A stretch of 64,000 nt of DNA from Diploscapter coronatus (lineage: Eukaryota > Nematoda > Chromadorea > Rhabditida > Rhabditidae): positions 34,859,249-34,923,248 of the forward strand of contig OZ038423.1 in NCBI GenBank assembly GCA_964036155.1, in the 5' to 3' direction. How positions within the stretch are numbered: position 1 is the first letter of the stretch; every line of letters starts with the position of its first letter. Under the pieces are notes generated by a model. It was not told where the DNA came from, did not search any database, and saw only the letters and a program-made list of their open reading frames with translations. Below are positions 13,708-26,074 of this stretch, in pieces. A program made the position numbers and the translations under genes.

Positions 13708-16559
13708 TCAGCCGCTCTTTTTGGCCATGTACGCATCCAGCTCCGCGTCCAGCTCTTCTTGCGTCTTCTTCGGTCTGAAAATTACCAAATAAACACTGAA
13801 CCGATTATGAATTTGGAAAACCTTCAATAGCTCGTTTAAAAAGCATAAGGCAATCAATTTCACTGAAGAATATATGGACAAGCACTACAGTCAAGAAGAT
13901 GTCATCCGTTTTCGCTGCTCTTTGATATTTTGAGAAATAACAATTACATCTCATGCTCGATTTGTTTTTGTGACTACTGTTTCTAATTGTAGATATTAGC
14001 ATAAGCTTTGAATAAAAATGCAAAAAAAAAAAGAAATGCAAGAGCAAATTGCTGAATTTTCGAAATTCTTTCATTCAAACTGAAATATCCTCACCTCTCT
14101 TCGCGCCTTCTTCCGGTTCCATTCTGTCGACCTCCACCTCCCTGCGGGCGGTTGCCTCTGAATCCACCAGATCGGGGGCCGCGACGATCTCCTGAATCAT
14201 CGCAATCTCAGAGATCATACCTTCAGACTTGGAAATGTTCGAGCTCGTGTGTGCCCCAGCCATGAACGAAATACTATGGATGTTCAAGAAAAGAAAAGGC
14301 GTGCTCTTTTCCCCCTCTTGATACAACACACTATCTCGTTCATGCGAGTATTCGCGGGCTCGAAAAGGTATAATTCTGCATTCTTTCCTAATTCTCTCAC
14401 CTCCTCCTCTGCTATATGGCTGAGAAGTCCTCTTCTGAATTCCCCCACTGACTCGGCCGCTGAAGTCGACTCGACTCACAAGTGATTCGGCCGCGTCCAC
14501 CAGCAGGAACTTCATCACCTTAATTAACCATTCAATTCATAAATCTGGTCAAAAGTAAATAAAATGGTCATTTCTTCTGCAATATGCTTTCTTCTCAAAC
14601 GCCTAGTTAATCAAATGATGACTAACATAAAAAATACTCTAGAAGAACGAACGAGAGCATGATCATTCGTGCAATGTCACGTCTCATGAGCTAGACCATT
14701 CCCCTCTTTCATTCTTCCTCGATTTATCGACTATATTTAGCCTATTCCAATTATCAAATATCTCAATTATTGAATAAAACACCTTGAAGGTAGCTGTACT
14801 ACTCACGAATATGAGTTGTACGATGATTATCTAGTAAGCTCTATCATCATATATCGTTTCCTAGTCGATTATTTGCAACAAATGCCGAATTATACCTGAT
14901 TGTCGAGGGCCACTCCGGCAAACTCCTTAACAAGACGTTCTGCGTCTCGCTTCTTCAGGAATATGTCTCCCGTGCCGAGTGATGCACCTGAATGGGAGTT
15001 ATTTTCAAATAGAATTATCAAAATCTAGAAGTGAGAAAACATTTTCTAGAACTCCTCATTCATTTATTGCCTCTGAGAGAGATCCTTTGTATTGCCGCGT
15101 GTGAGGAGGTAGATACTGAATATGCCCTTTGCAACTCGCTATTCCCTTCTTCTTCTGGTCTCTTCGGAAAAGCAAAGAGAAAGAAACGGGGTATAGGGGA
15201 AGAGGGTTGCAAAGAATGTGCGGTATCTACCTCCTCACAAGCGGCAATATACCACACCCACTTTTCTGCTTGATTATGACGTCGTGCAGAACAAGGCTTT
15301 GAGGAATACTTCGTTCTGTTACGGACCCTTTTTGACGAATTCTCTTTTCGTTTCCCACTGTATTCCGAAAATCTCGAATGATCATTCCGAACAACCCTGG
15401 TGCAGGAGTGTAGTATTCAAATGGGGGTGTGGGTGGATTAGAATGCAGAAGATCTCACAAAAATGTGAATATTACTTCAACTTGGCAGATGATAAAAAAA
15501 ACCAGACTCGTAACTTTCTTAATCAAAATAGACAATTACACCTGGCCTGCCGAGCCATAAAAAATGACAACCGATCTGCAGGTACGGGTTTTTATTTGCA
15601 AGTCTGTCGAAAGCATTAACTCTTCCCTTCACCTACCAGACTCGTTGTAGTGCACAGTAGCGGACTCTATGCTGTACGACTGGAAGAGTTCCTCGAGATC
15701 CTCCGAAATGACTGTGGGGGCCAGGTTGGAGATGTTGATGCGGACGGTCTTGTTGAACGACACTGAAAAGAAAGGAATAGGGAAGTTTCATGGAAAAATT
15801 GTCGAGAGAAGCACAATTATGCGCTACTTGTTCAGAAGTATACAAATCAGTTCCATTAATGTTTGAACAGACAGGTGAACAATTCGATTTTTCGTGGAAG
15901 TTTCAGGAAAAGAAAAGTTATCAGGATTTTACTTTTCATTTCTGTCTATAGATTTTCTTGTGAATTGAGTGATAGATGAATAGCGGCACAATGGATTCGT
16001 TATCGGATTTTTTTTCCTTATATTTTCACTACTCCCATGTTCCCTCACTCTAATAGCGCCGGCGACAAATTCAGGCATATAGCCATGAATAACTAACCTC
16101 CAGAGGGGACTGTGAAGACTTGTGGATCATCCAGATCGACGTAGCTGTTGCGTGGTCTGCTGGAAGAGTACCCCCCTGAGCTTCTGCCTCCTGCATTCCT
16201 GCCTCCTCCGTTCCTGAATCCTCCGCCTCCACTGCCCGGACCACCTCGGCGTCTGTTTGCTGAAAATTGCAAACTAGAAATGCCTTTTCTTCCAGAAACT
16301 AGGTCAGAGTTTGGGTCGGTCTTCCATTTCTTAAACGCTTGAAATGGACAAGACTTTTTCCTCCAGAAATATTCCTGGTGAAGAAAGGAGTTTTTGGTTT
16401 CATTTTTTCTTCTGAATTCATGAACTGTTAGTCTTAAAATTAGGACAATTTTCAAAATAGTGTTGCAAATATGAACGCACGGTTCCCGCCTCCTCTGCCG
16501 GACCCTCTGATTTTCTTCATCTTGATGAAGTCGTCCAAAGGAATGTCGATTGCGGCCAT
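13708..16559 (-). CDS. ALY/REF (THOC4) mRNA export adaptor, 246 aa
   Basis: Seven exons: 16481-16559, 16098-16259, 15637-15762, 14896-14987, 14401-14518, 14095-14191 and 13708-13774 (741 nt). ALY/REF binds spliced mRNA, UAP56 and the NXF1 export receptor in the nucleus. Order: an N-terminal UAP56-binding motif (IPLDDFIKMKK), an RGG/Gly-rich basic stretch (about 18-65), one RRM (about 82-160, starting VRINISNLAP and including GTGDIFLKKRDAERLVKEF), a second Arg/Gly-rich region, and the conserved C-terminal UAP56-binding tail (EELDAELDAYMAKK). All family parts are present. C. elegans has several paralogues, so no number is given. The exon at 14401-14518 uses an AAG acceptor (TTAATTAAG). Intron 14988-15636 holds a hairpin repeat. 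The gene is head-to-head with DDB1. Confidence 0.93.
15091..15248. repeat. Inverted repeat (hairpin) in an ALY intron
   Basis: Left arm starts ATTGCCGCGTGTGAGGAGGT and the right arm is its complement (ends ACCTCCTCACAAGCGGCAAT), so the outer about 26 nt match almost perfectly. Inner parts (TTTGCAAC, TCTTCCC-like) match less well, giving a stem of up to about 75 nt. It lies wholly in the intron between exons 14896-14987 and 15637-15762. Most likely a foldback/MITE element. Confidence 0.8.
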
Positions 16560-16808
16560 CGTTGACGAGATTCCTTAACACGAAAATTTACGGAAATAAA
16601 AAAGAAAAGCGGAAAATGACGAAAATTTAAAATTCAAACAACCTCTTTAAAAAATAACAACGAATTTCCTCTTCGCCACTCGATAAATCGAACGCATCTA
16701 TTTTGCCAGTGACTTTCAAATTTGTTGACTTCAGGATCGAATTTTCGGTTTTTTTCTGTTGGACTATCGACGCGACTGCGGAATCTCTATGCAGAATTGA
16801 GTGCTGCC
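16560..16808. promoter_or_regulatory. Divergent promoter, ALY gene / DDB1
   Basis: Only 249 bp separate the ATG of the minus-strand ALY gene from the ATG of plus-strand DDB1, so both transcripts must start here or nearby. A TATGCAG acceptor-like site lies shortly before the DDB1 ATG and GTTAAG before the ALY ATG; either could be a trans-splice site. No TATA box is clear. Confidence 0.6.
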
Positions 16809-19800
16809 ATGCCTGAAAGCAGCTACATCGTCTCTGCCAAGAAGGCCACTGCCTGCTCCCACGCCGTCGTTGGCAACTTCACTGGTGAGTAAATGGCAAT
16901 CTGATAAGTTACGAAATGGAATTTTTTAAATGCTGAAATTGGACTGATTCTGTATCCCAGCAAGTCCCGATGATTACTGAATCCCAGTGAAAAAGGCAGG
17001 GAAGGGGAATGACAATGGGAGAAAATAGTATTAACCTCTTATTAGTGGGCGAAAATTTTCACTGGTATTCAGAAACAGATCATAATTCCGATATTCTTCT
17101 GAACAAATTAAACTTGCGGAATTTCCATGATCAATATCGACTTTTATATCTTTCTGTTTTATGACTTATTATTTCTAAAGAATGATTGCAAATTGGTTGG
17201 CAGGAGAAAATGAGCTGAATCTGATTCTGGAGAAAGTGAATCGTTTCGAAGTGCTCACCGTGACTCCCGATGGGCTGAAGCCGATCGCCGAGGTGCCTGT
17301 CTATGGAAGGATCACTGCATTCAAGATATTCCGGCCGAAAGGAGAGGTACGTGTGCTTTTGAAGAAAGTCTGATTTGCTTGGCTTATGGGTTTGACCGAA
17401 TATAGATTACTGCTTTAAGAATCGAGAACTCTGTTTCTGAACATTAGTTCACGAGAAAATGAACTGCATCGGAAAATATAGGCGATTTCCTCATCTACAT
17501 GCCCTATTGATAGTTGATAGAATCGTACCTTTTGGTGATATTTTTCTTATTGGAGCGCTGCTGAATCATAAATACACGAAGACAAAAATATATTCTTTCA
17601 AATTCTTATGCGAAGCTGAACTCAATTTATTGGTTTATCAATCAGCTTTCTGATCTTTTCATTTTAGACCCGTGACAGCGTGATCATTCTGACAGCCAAA
17701 TACAACCTGGCAGTTGTGTCGTGGGACCCCAGCCGGAATACAGTCATCACTCGGGCACATGGCATTGTGCAGGATCGGGTTGGCAGGGAGTGCGATTTGG
17801 GCCCTGTCGTCACTGTTCATTCCTCTGGAGTATGAATGTGCCTCATCAATTCGTCAAAAATGCCACCAATTCAGCTGATTGCACTGCGTCTGTTCGAAGG
17901 CTCTCTGAAGATAGCGGATTGGCGCCAGGAGAAGGAGCTCAAGTGCTACAACGTGCGGTTCGAGGATCTCATGGTCATCGATGTCTGTTTCATGAATTCG
18001 GGTATGTTTTTTCTTTCTTTATTCCTTTTCAATTATTAGGGTTATTTGTTAGAACTCGGAATTTCTGATATTCCACTATTCTGGGGATCCTTCACTGACT
18101 TTCTTGTTACTTTCGTGCTTTTGTCTGGGAAGATACAAATTTTAGCTCAATCTCTAATGCATAATTAATAAAGAAACCTGTCTTTTTACACTATAGTAGA
18201 AGAAATACTTTTAAGTTGAATACTTTAGAACGAGAAGACTTGTACCGTCTAGCCTACATCTCACAAGATGCGAGAGGACGACATCTGAAATTTGTCGATT
18301 TGAACATCAATGAGAAGGAGCTGACTACTGTCTCCAGACAAGTCTAAATTGAACTATTTGAATTGTTCAACCCTGCAAGAATGTTTTCAGGACAGCATCG
18401 AGAGCGAAGCGATGATGGTGATTCCTGTGCCTCGTCCGTTCGGAGGAGTTATCGTTCTTGGTCAGGAGACTATTCTCTACAAAGCGTAAGATCTTTTCAT
18501 GCTTATTGACGCGAGAAATACGTATATCGAAGCTCTCATATTTTAGTCGAAATCTCTGAAAAGGAGTCTTCGATTACATCAATTTCGGCTATGAACTTAC
18601 AGTATAGATGCCAAGCAGGAATCTGGAACCAGCAAATTAGCGAAAATTGCTGATTCTTCACTCGTATTCACATAAAGTACATGCGAAAAGCGAGAAAATG
18701 TATGAGCTCTGGGTTTCCATTTCCCATTAGTACTTTTGAAGTTAATAGCCGGAATCTACGTCATCGAAAATTCTCGTTGAGAATTTCGTTAAGATTTGCG
18801 AGTTCTGACTGATGCGCATCCCTTGTAAATTAAAATAGCGTTATCGTTTGCAGTGAAGACAAGACTCATTTCTCTGTGCAAATGTCTTCGAATCTGATGC
18901 ATCAGGCAACGTTCACTTGCTATGGAAAAATCGATCAAAACGGACAGAGGTAACATAATTTACTTGTCTGTTTTTCTTGTTTTTACCCTATCCATCATGC
19001 TGAAAAGTTTAAGGATATTCGAAGCATTTATCCAACTCTGAAAGAACACAAAAATAATCGTAATTTGCAGATTTCTGCTCGGAGATGATCAAGGCAAACT
19101 CTACATGATGTTCTTGGAGCTGAAAGAGAATTCTGTCACTGCCATTACTGTGAGTTTTTTCCTGTGTGATTGTTTCATTTGTTGATTATGTTTCAGCTAG
19201 AATATCTGGGCGAGACGACTATTGCAGAGGCGATTGTTTACCTGGACAACTCCGTGGTTTTCGTGGCTTCTCGATTGGGTGACTCGCAACTCATTCGACT
19301 CAACGATGTGCCGAACGCCGACAATACTTATGTCAATGTAGGGAAAATCTATTCTGGTCTGCTGCTATTTATTGTTGCCTCGTTCCAGATCCTGGAATCC
19401 TTTCCCAGTTTGGCTCCAATTCGTGATCTGTGCATCGTCTCCACCGACGGCCAGACTCATCTGATCACGGCAAGTGGCGCATTCAAGGTAAGACAATTTG
19501 CATGTGCGTGCAGTCGAAGAACGAGTTGGCTGACATGGACATTTTTTGAAAAATCGAGATCAGGCTGAGTAAACCTCAAAAATGTCGAAATCGTAATTCT
19601 CATTCATCTCGAATCCGAATAAGCGCAGTTTGAACCGTTGAGATATTCAGATGAAGCTCAACTATAGCTTGCAGAGTTCAGTTATATAGTCTTATTTTGC
19701 AAGTGATGAAAATCGAACTTGATATGTATAGAGCTATAGAAGCTCAACTCCCAAACTTCTTTATGAGCAAAGTAGTATGAGAATGTTGAATTTTTCAGGA

Positions 19801-22800
19801 AGGTTCTCTGCGAGTGATCCGCAATGGAATTGGCATCGAGGAGGCAGCCTCGGTGGATCTGCCCGGAGTGAAGCGACTCTTCTCCCTCCGATACAAGGCC
19901 GAATTCGACAACTACATCCTCGTGTCTTTGGCCAATGAAACGCACATTCTCGAGCTGAAAGGAGAGGAATTGGAAGACACGCAATTGCTCGGCAAATTTA
20001 TCTTCTTTAATCTAAATGAAATTGATGTTTGCAGATTTGGAAACGAACGAACAGACCTTGTTCGCTGGATGTATTGGCTCTGGAAACAACATTCTGCAGG
20101 CATTCTTTTAATTTTAACAAGTTTAATAGCTATCATTCAGATAACTCCCTCAAAAATGCGCCTTGCCATCGATGAATCGACGTCCTCGACTTGGCAGGCA
20201 GACGATGGCGCAACGATGAACGTCGTCTCTGTCAACAAGGATTCGGGACAGGTTAATCAGAAATTTATAAATTCACGAAAGATCATGCTTTCTACCACAA
20301 TTATTGATTTCCACAAATTGTAGTGATCAGAGTGTTCATTTTGCAGATTTTATTATGTCTACTTCAGATAGTCGTTTCTGCTGGCTGTGATCTGTACTAT
20401 CTGCGCTGTGACAGCGGGCAGTTCGAGTTGATTGGATCCAAGAAAATGGACAACGAAATCGCCTGCATGGATTTGGGGACTAGTAGGGGAATTTTTCCTT
20501 TTCAGAAAAAATATATAATTTTCAGCTGATTCGGGTGAATCGAAGATGGTCGCGGTATGTCTGTGGAGTGAATTGACTGCTCTGCTGCTGTCGCTGCCTG
20601 ATTTGAAGGAGGTCCGTTTTTTTCTAGAGTTGTATGGAAAGAAAGAAAATCCACATTCATTTTTAGTTAGCTTTTCGATTTCTTTCTTTCACTTGGCAAC
20701 TCATAAGTGACCAGACTTTTTAGCAAGGAGATTTAAATTAACATGACACGGGGATTATTAGATAGGCGGAAAATAAATTTGGCCAAGGAATAATAAGTCA
20801 TACTATTCCAAAGTGTTGTTGTCAAAAAGTTTTGGCATTACTGAATTGCCTTCTCTGATTTAATTTACAAGCTCCTAATTGATTGAATTTTACTTTATTT
20901 TGAGATGACCCGCGAGCGTCTCCCCGGAGAGACACTACCTCGCTCGACGATTCTCTGTTCGATGGAATCCGTCCTCTATCTGCTCGTTGCGACTGGCGAC
21001 GGATCGCTCTACTATTATCCTGTTGGAAATGATGGTTGAGAATTATTTGAGGTTTTCCCTCCTTATTTGAAATTTCAGGTCAATTTGGGGAAGTGAAGAA
21101 AGCGTCGCTCGGCACTCAGCCACCCAGTTTGCATCGATTCAGAACGCACGGCTCAATTCATGTCTTCGCTTGCAGCGATAGGTTAGACTTGTCTTTTTTC
21201 TGATGCTAATAACAGAGTAGCTAATGTGGACAAAGTTATTCTTTATTACCTTCTTATCTCTTCATTCAATTTTCTGATAGTATAACACGAGTACTCATGC
21301 TTTCCATCTGAAATGCTTATCCCCATTTTTAGGCCCGCAGTGATCTTCTCTTCGAACGGCAAACTTGTCTTTTCGAATGTGAATGTGAAACTGGTCAACA
21401 CGATTTGTCTGCTCAATTCAGAAGTCTATCAGTGAGTAGAAAGTTTCTTCTTTCTATTTTCAAATCTCGATTGAATTCAGTGACTCTCTTGTGATGTCTG
21501 ATGGAGACACGCTCGTCATTGGAACCATTGATGACATTCAGAAAATGCACATTAGGTGAGCTGATTTTTTTTAGAAAAAATAAAGAATGATGGAATAAAA
21601 TTTTTTAAAATCCAAAACTATTCTATTTACCAAGGCTACCTGCGGTGCGATGTGCCATTTTTTCTTAAGCTCATCCAATGCGGCTCGATATTTTGTTGCA
21701 CTGCAAACAGCGCTCTATCATTTACAAAAAATCCTGCGTCCATTTTGTGAGACATTCAAAATAAAGTGATTATTTCCAGAACAGTTCCTTTGGGAGAATC
21801 AGTGAGCCGAGTTGCGTATCAGAAGAGCACTGGAACTTTGGGAATTCTCGTCAACAGGGAGGAGGTATGAGTTCTTTCTTTGGATTACTCAATTCTGATT
21901 TTGATCTTGCAGAACTCCGAGCGACATTCTGTGTCTCGGGCAGCGAAGGTCATCACATCCAGCAATGCGCCATCTGGTATTATTTCTTTTTTCCAAATAC
22001 TTTCCTCCCGAAAATAGGGAGAGAATGAAATACGAGAAGTTTCCTTCTGAAAGAAGGTTCATTTTTAAATGTTGGTGGACTATGCTGACTTGCGAGAAAA
22101 AGTGCCTGAACTTCTTTTCTATCCCTTCAGAAAGTAAATTTCATTTCAGCTTCAGGAGCCCGCAATCAGCCAGAAATCACTTCCTTCGCGACGCACTCCT
22201 TCGTCATTCTCGACCAGAACACTTTCGAGGCCATGCACTCACACGAATTGTCGCCCTATGAACATGGAACCAGGTATTTTCTGTTAATCTTTAACTGCCA
22301 TATGTTGTCGCAAGTAAAATGTTACCAAAAGTGCATACTTTGTCACCGAAAATGTCTTCCCTTTCTTTTTCTTTTCACGCACTCTACCTTGGTAACAAAG
22401 CACTCACTTTTGGTGCATTATACTAGCAACAGCTCATAATGTCATAGATTCTCCAATTCATGCTATTTTTCCGCCACTTCATCTTTAAATGTGTTTTACA
22501 GCATTACGAGATTCCATTTCAATTCATCTTCCTTTTCGAAATGATTTCTCATGAGAAATTTTGGCTTTTTAGTCTGATATCTGCGTGCTTGGGGGAGGAA
22601 AAGATCGAATACTACATCATTGGAACTGCGTTCGTGTATCCTGATGAAACTGAAGCTAAATCGGTAGACAAATTATCTTTGAATGAGGAATTTCATTTGA
22701 GTTCTTTCAGGGTCGTATCATCGTCTTCAGAGCCTCTGCAGACGACAAATCAAAACTGACGCTGGAAAGCGAGAAGGAGGTCAAAGGCTGTGCATTCTCT

Positions 22801-25442
22801 CTGGCCATTCTCAGTGGAAAACTCGTCGCTTCCATCAATAGGTTGGAATCTATGGCTGTATTGTTAATCTCTGAATAGCGTTACATCTTTCAATTTTTGC
22901 TAGAATTTTGTCAAAATATCAGGCATAGTATATTAGCTTGTCGCTTGCATCACGATGAAATGTTTTCACAATATGATAAGATGCAAGGTTTTTTCACGAA
23001 GAACCAATTTTGGATCGAATTTTGCAAGGTTCTGATCATCATAAGATTTCTATGTGGTTTAACTTCCAGCTCAATCCGTCTGTTTGAGTGGAATGCAGAA
23101 CATGAGCTCAAGCTGGAGTGTTCCTACTTCAACAACATTCAGGCACTCTATGTCAAGGTTACCGTTATTCTATCTTCAATTATCATTCTCGGCTTCAGGT
23201 GATGGGAGAGAACATTCTGGTGGGCGATTTGATGCGTTCCGTCACTCTGCTCAGCTACAAAAGTGTCGAGACGACTCTGGAAGAAGTGGCAAAGTAAGCC
23301 CATTGCTTTTTGTTTATTTTTCGATGGCAGGGATCACGATGGTAAAGTTAAAATCCGTCGAAAGGGACCTGAAACAGGGGCATTCGCAGCCATTTTTCTC
23401 GTATTTTGTGAGATAAATGATCAAATCCGCTTGTTAAAATGTATTATGCAATTTGCAAATTCACAAACAAGTGAAAAACCGAGGGTTTTAACAACTTTCT
23501 GCTTCTAAGTCTATTAGACAAATTCTGACTTTACTATCGTGATTGGCGTCATTGAAGATTTCTGTTCGATAGGTTTCATCAAGATCTGTGAGTTTCGATC
23601 TGTACACTTCTCTTATTAATCATGTTTTTCAGTCAAAACTATAAAAACAGGACTCTGAAAATTTAGAGATTAAAAGAAAAAGAGACAGTATGCTTTTCTT
23701 TTTTTCAAAGGGAGAAAGAGAACATAGCGTGAAGAAGGAAACGACTAATTGCGTTGTTCTTGGCTGTTAATGAACATGTCATTGTGTGTGTGTGTGTGTG
23801 TGTTTTTTTTTAACTTTTCTTCTTACAGAGACACTCGCTCGATTTGGACTTCGGCAGTGGAATTCTTCGATGCAGAGCACTTGGTGGCTGCAGAGACGAA
23901 CTGCAACATAATTGGTTGTGAATTGGACAGGGAGAGAAGGGAACATGACGAGGCCCGAATGAGACTCCATGTGAGTTTTTAAAATTAATTTGCTGATTTG
24001 TTACTTGAAATATCCATATGCTCAAAAGGCGAAAATCTGAGGGTTTAGTTCATAGTTCGCGAGTTTTTTTTTTGGAAAATAGTATGACCCAAACATAAAA
24101 AGTCTGCGAACTGTGCCAACTATCAACTAAACCAAATTCGCAACAGAATGAATTACATCCAGGCTTGAACATACTAACTATGCATTACATTATTTTGAAA
24201 AGTCGCAAAATCAACAATAGAGATGTTAAAATTTCTGAATGTCCAAGTTTGTCTAACATTTTATTCCATTACTTGAACTCTGTAAATGGAACAAAAAAGT
24301 AGGGTTGTTTCGTAAAATCTTGCCGAGGGAAAAGATTCGATTTTCTCATCAAAGTAAGAATCTTAATGAACCTAGTTTTAGTCGGAAGGTCTGTTCTATC
24401 TGGGAGAAATGGTGAATGTGTTTCGTCGAGGCGGACTCGCGGCCCCTCTGGCAGACAGTCAGCTGCCCTTCAACCATCCCCTTCTTTACGGCACTTCTGA
24501 AGGCAGCATCGGGCTCATCGTCCGACTCCCCGATGAATATGGACTATTCTTCTCACAGGTAATATGAACAAATCACTTCCTGCAAGATTATCATTGTTCA
24601 GGTGGAAAAGCTGATTTCGAACCGTCATAAGAACTGCATGCGAGTCGACCACGCGGCATATCGACAGTTCTCTGTCAACAAACAAGTCGAAGCGGTTAGT
24701 TCTTGAATTGCACTTTTTCTATTTATTTATTTATTAAAATTTTGATGTAGCAAAAAAGAAAAATCCCTCAAGTTTTTATGAGTAAGGCTAATTCGAAGAA
24801 AAGCTTATTTGATGTGCGGAAATAACAATTTGTAACTCATAATGATGCAGTATTTTTATATAAAAAAAGCATGATACCTCATTTTCCCAGAATTGATCAT
24901 TCTAAATATGACGAATTTTTTAATTGCATCATTATTTTCAGACCCGTGGTTTCATCGATGGAGATGTGGTGGAAAGCATTCTGGACATGCCCAGGAACGA
25001 GGCCATCGAGCTTCTATCCAAACTCCACAACGTTCCTGACATTAAAACTCAAGGCAAGGCATATTCTTTTCATATCAATTTCACTGACATATTTTTAACA
25101 ACAAGAATTTGTTTGTCTCCATTTTCTTCACATTATTTCTAGCTGGGAGATAGAAAAGAAAACATTAAAAATGAAATCGGAACGAATATTTCAGTAGTTA
25201 AGAGACAGCATAGTGAAATTCGAAATGTCGCAATGTGACAACACGAGGAAATACTATACCAAGTGAGAGCGTTCCTCTAGCTTCTCCTAGCCCTCATACA
25301 TACTTTTCCCCCATGTTGCGTCGTTGCGACATTTCCAAGTAGCCTTCTTTTATCATTCCATTTTATTATTTCAGATGGGAACAAGGAAGAACGTGCGTTG
25401 AGTGCTCTGAAGCTGATTGAAGATCTCTCCAGAATTCATTAA
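16809..25442 (+). CDS. ddb-1: DNA damage-binding protein 1 (CUL4 ligase adaptor), 1125 aa
   Basis: DDB1 bridges CUL4 and substrate receptors (DCAFs) in nuclear ubiquitin ligases for DNA repair and replication control. 31 exons: 16809-16884, 17204-17346, 17668-17829, 17875-18001, 18229-18341, 18391-18485, 18854-18949, 19071-19149, 19197-19337, 19389-19487, 19799-19991, 20035-20099, 20141-20251, 20368-20482, 20526-20611, 20905-21034, 21079-21181, 21333-21431, 21481-21555, 21780-21864, 21913-21976, 22150-22273, 22573-22663, 22711-22841, 23070-23157, 23199-23293, 23829-23970, 24382-24558, 24602-24694, 24942-25053, 25375-25442. They sum to 3378 nt, close to the usual 1140 aa. Family landmarks run in order through the three beta-propellers: [88 protein letters not shown] and the C-terminal helix ending LSRIH. 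Introns 19992-20034, 20100-20140 and 25054-25374 need GC donors; exon 20905 follows a GAG acceptor; the donor at 18342 (GTCTAA) is weak. Confidence 0.96.
19338..19388 (+). other. In-frame 51-nt intron of ddb-1
   Basis: GT...AG intron, a multiple of three, in phase 0 with no stop. Alignment with the family (removal gives a contiguous [14 protein letters not shown]) shows it is an intron. If retained it would add 17 residues without frameshift. Confidence 0.75.
19992..20140 (+). other. Two consecutive GC-AG introns in ddb-1
   Basis: Introns 19992-20034 (43 nt, donor TCG/GCAAAT) and 20100-20140 (41 nt, donor CAG/GCATTC) flank the 65-nt exon 20035-20099. Splicing both gives the family sequence QLLDLETNEQ...[14 protein letters not shown]; no GT donors nearby give this. 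Confidence 0.85.
22321..22416. repeat. Inverted repeat in ddb-1 intron 22
   Basis: Arm GTTACCAAAAGTGCATACTT (from 22321) pairs with the reverse complement of the segment ending 22416 (GGTAACAAAGCACTCACTTT...). Arms are about 26 nt with a 44-nt spacer. Foldback/MITE-like. Confidence 0.7.
23321..23600. repeat. Foldback element, copy A (ddb-1 intron 26)
   Basis: Left arm has CGATGGCAGGGATCACGATG and then GTAAAGTT; the right arm (23525-23553) is its approximate complement (ACTTTACTATCGTGATTGGC). The end of the right arm (23560-23592) also resembles the left end of the copy at 37219-37560 in reverse orientation. Confidence 0.6.
23786..23803 (+). repeat. TG microsatellite
   Basis: Roughly nine TG units in ddb-1 intron 26, just before a T run and the pyrimidine tract of the next exon. 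Length variation could affect the acceptor context. Confidence 0.8.
24043..24132. repeat. Inverted repeat in ddb-1 intron 27
   Basis: GTTTAGTTCATAGTTCGC at the left is repeated inverted, with some mismatches and an 8-9 nt insertion, as GCGAACTGTGCCAACTATCA...ACTAAAC at the right. Confidence 0.6.
25222..25336. repeat. MITE-like element in the last ddb-1 intron
   Basis: Perfect 12-bp terminal inverted repeat GAAATGTCGCAA (25222-25233) / TTGCGACATTTC (25324-25335), with further matching (ACAACACGA / CATGTTGCGTCG) just inside. 115 bp, no coding capacity. It lies in the intron that begins with GC donor 25054. Confidence 0.7.
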
Positions 25443-26074
25443 ATTAAGGGTATCACATTTTCAAATTGTCTTATCATCATCACTGACTATCCTTCATTCG
25501 TGAAAAAGTTGGTCTTCGCGAGGACATTCTATCTTTCTTTTTCTGAATATGACAATGATCTAGCTTTTCACGAATGGAAAGCCATTTTACTTCTTGTAGA
25601 ACTAAATTATCTCTTACATTTGAACCGTTGAAGAATGAATTTTACATTATGGCAGGTTAACTTTCGTTCTTGTTACATTTCTTTTTCAACACATTTCGTT
25701 AGTTAGGCTGTGTTGTTAGAGCCGGATATCTTATTTCTTTTCCGAAAATTGAAATGATTAGAATAAATTCGAAATTTGACTAGTTTCTGTTTCTGAGTGA
25801 TGAATAGCACTGCTTGCTCGGCAGCATCGTAGATATCTTTTCGCTGCGTTTGAATGTTGGATGCAATTTGTGAACAGATCCCGCCCCTTTCATATTCTTT
25901 TCTTTTCTCGCTTTTCTGTTTCGTTCTTTCTTTCACTTGGTCATTATTGCCAGACTCTCTGTTGCTTTGCTTTTGCACTCGTTTCGTGTGTTTCTGCCAA
26001 TTTTTAGGATTTGCTTCAATTTCCAATAATGTTTACCCATTTCAGGGCAACTCCTTCCTCCGCCCTCTGCCAAA
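25443..26074. other. Intergenic, ddb-1 to first GABA-T
   Basis: 632 bp. It holds the 3' UTR of ddb-1 and the upstream region of the GABA-T gene. CATTTCAG near 26038-26045 is either a trans-splice acceptor or the end of a 5' UTR intron, 29 nt before the GABA-T ATG. Confidence 0.5.

Noticed and set aside
17830..17874. In-frame stop in ddb-1 after HSSG as a sign of pseudogenisation
   Set aside because: It lies in a 45-nt GT-AG intron; removing it restores the family alignment exactly.
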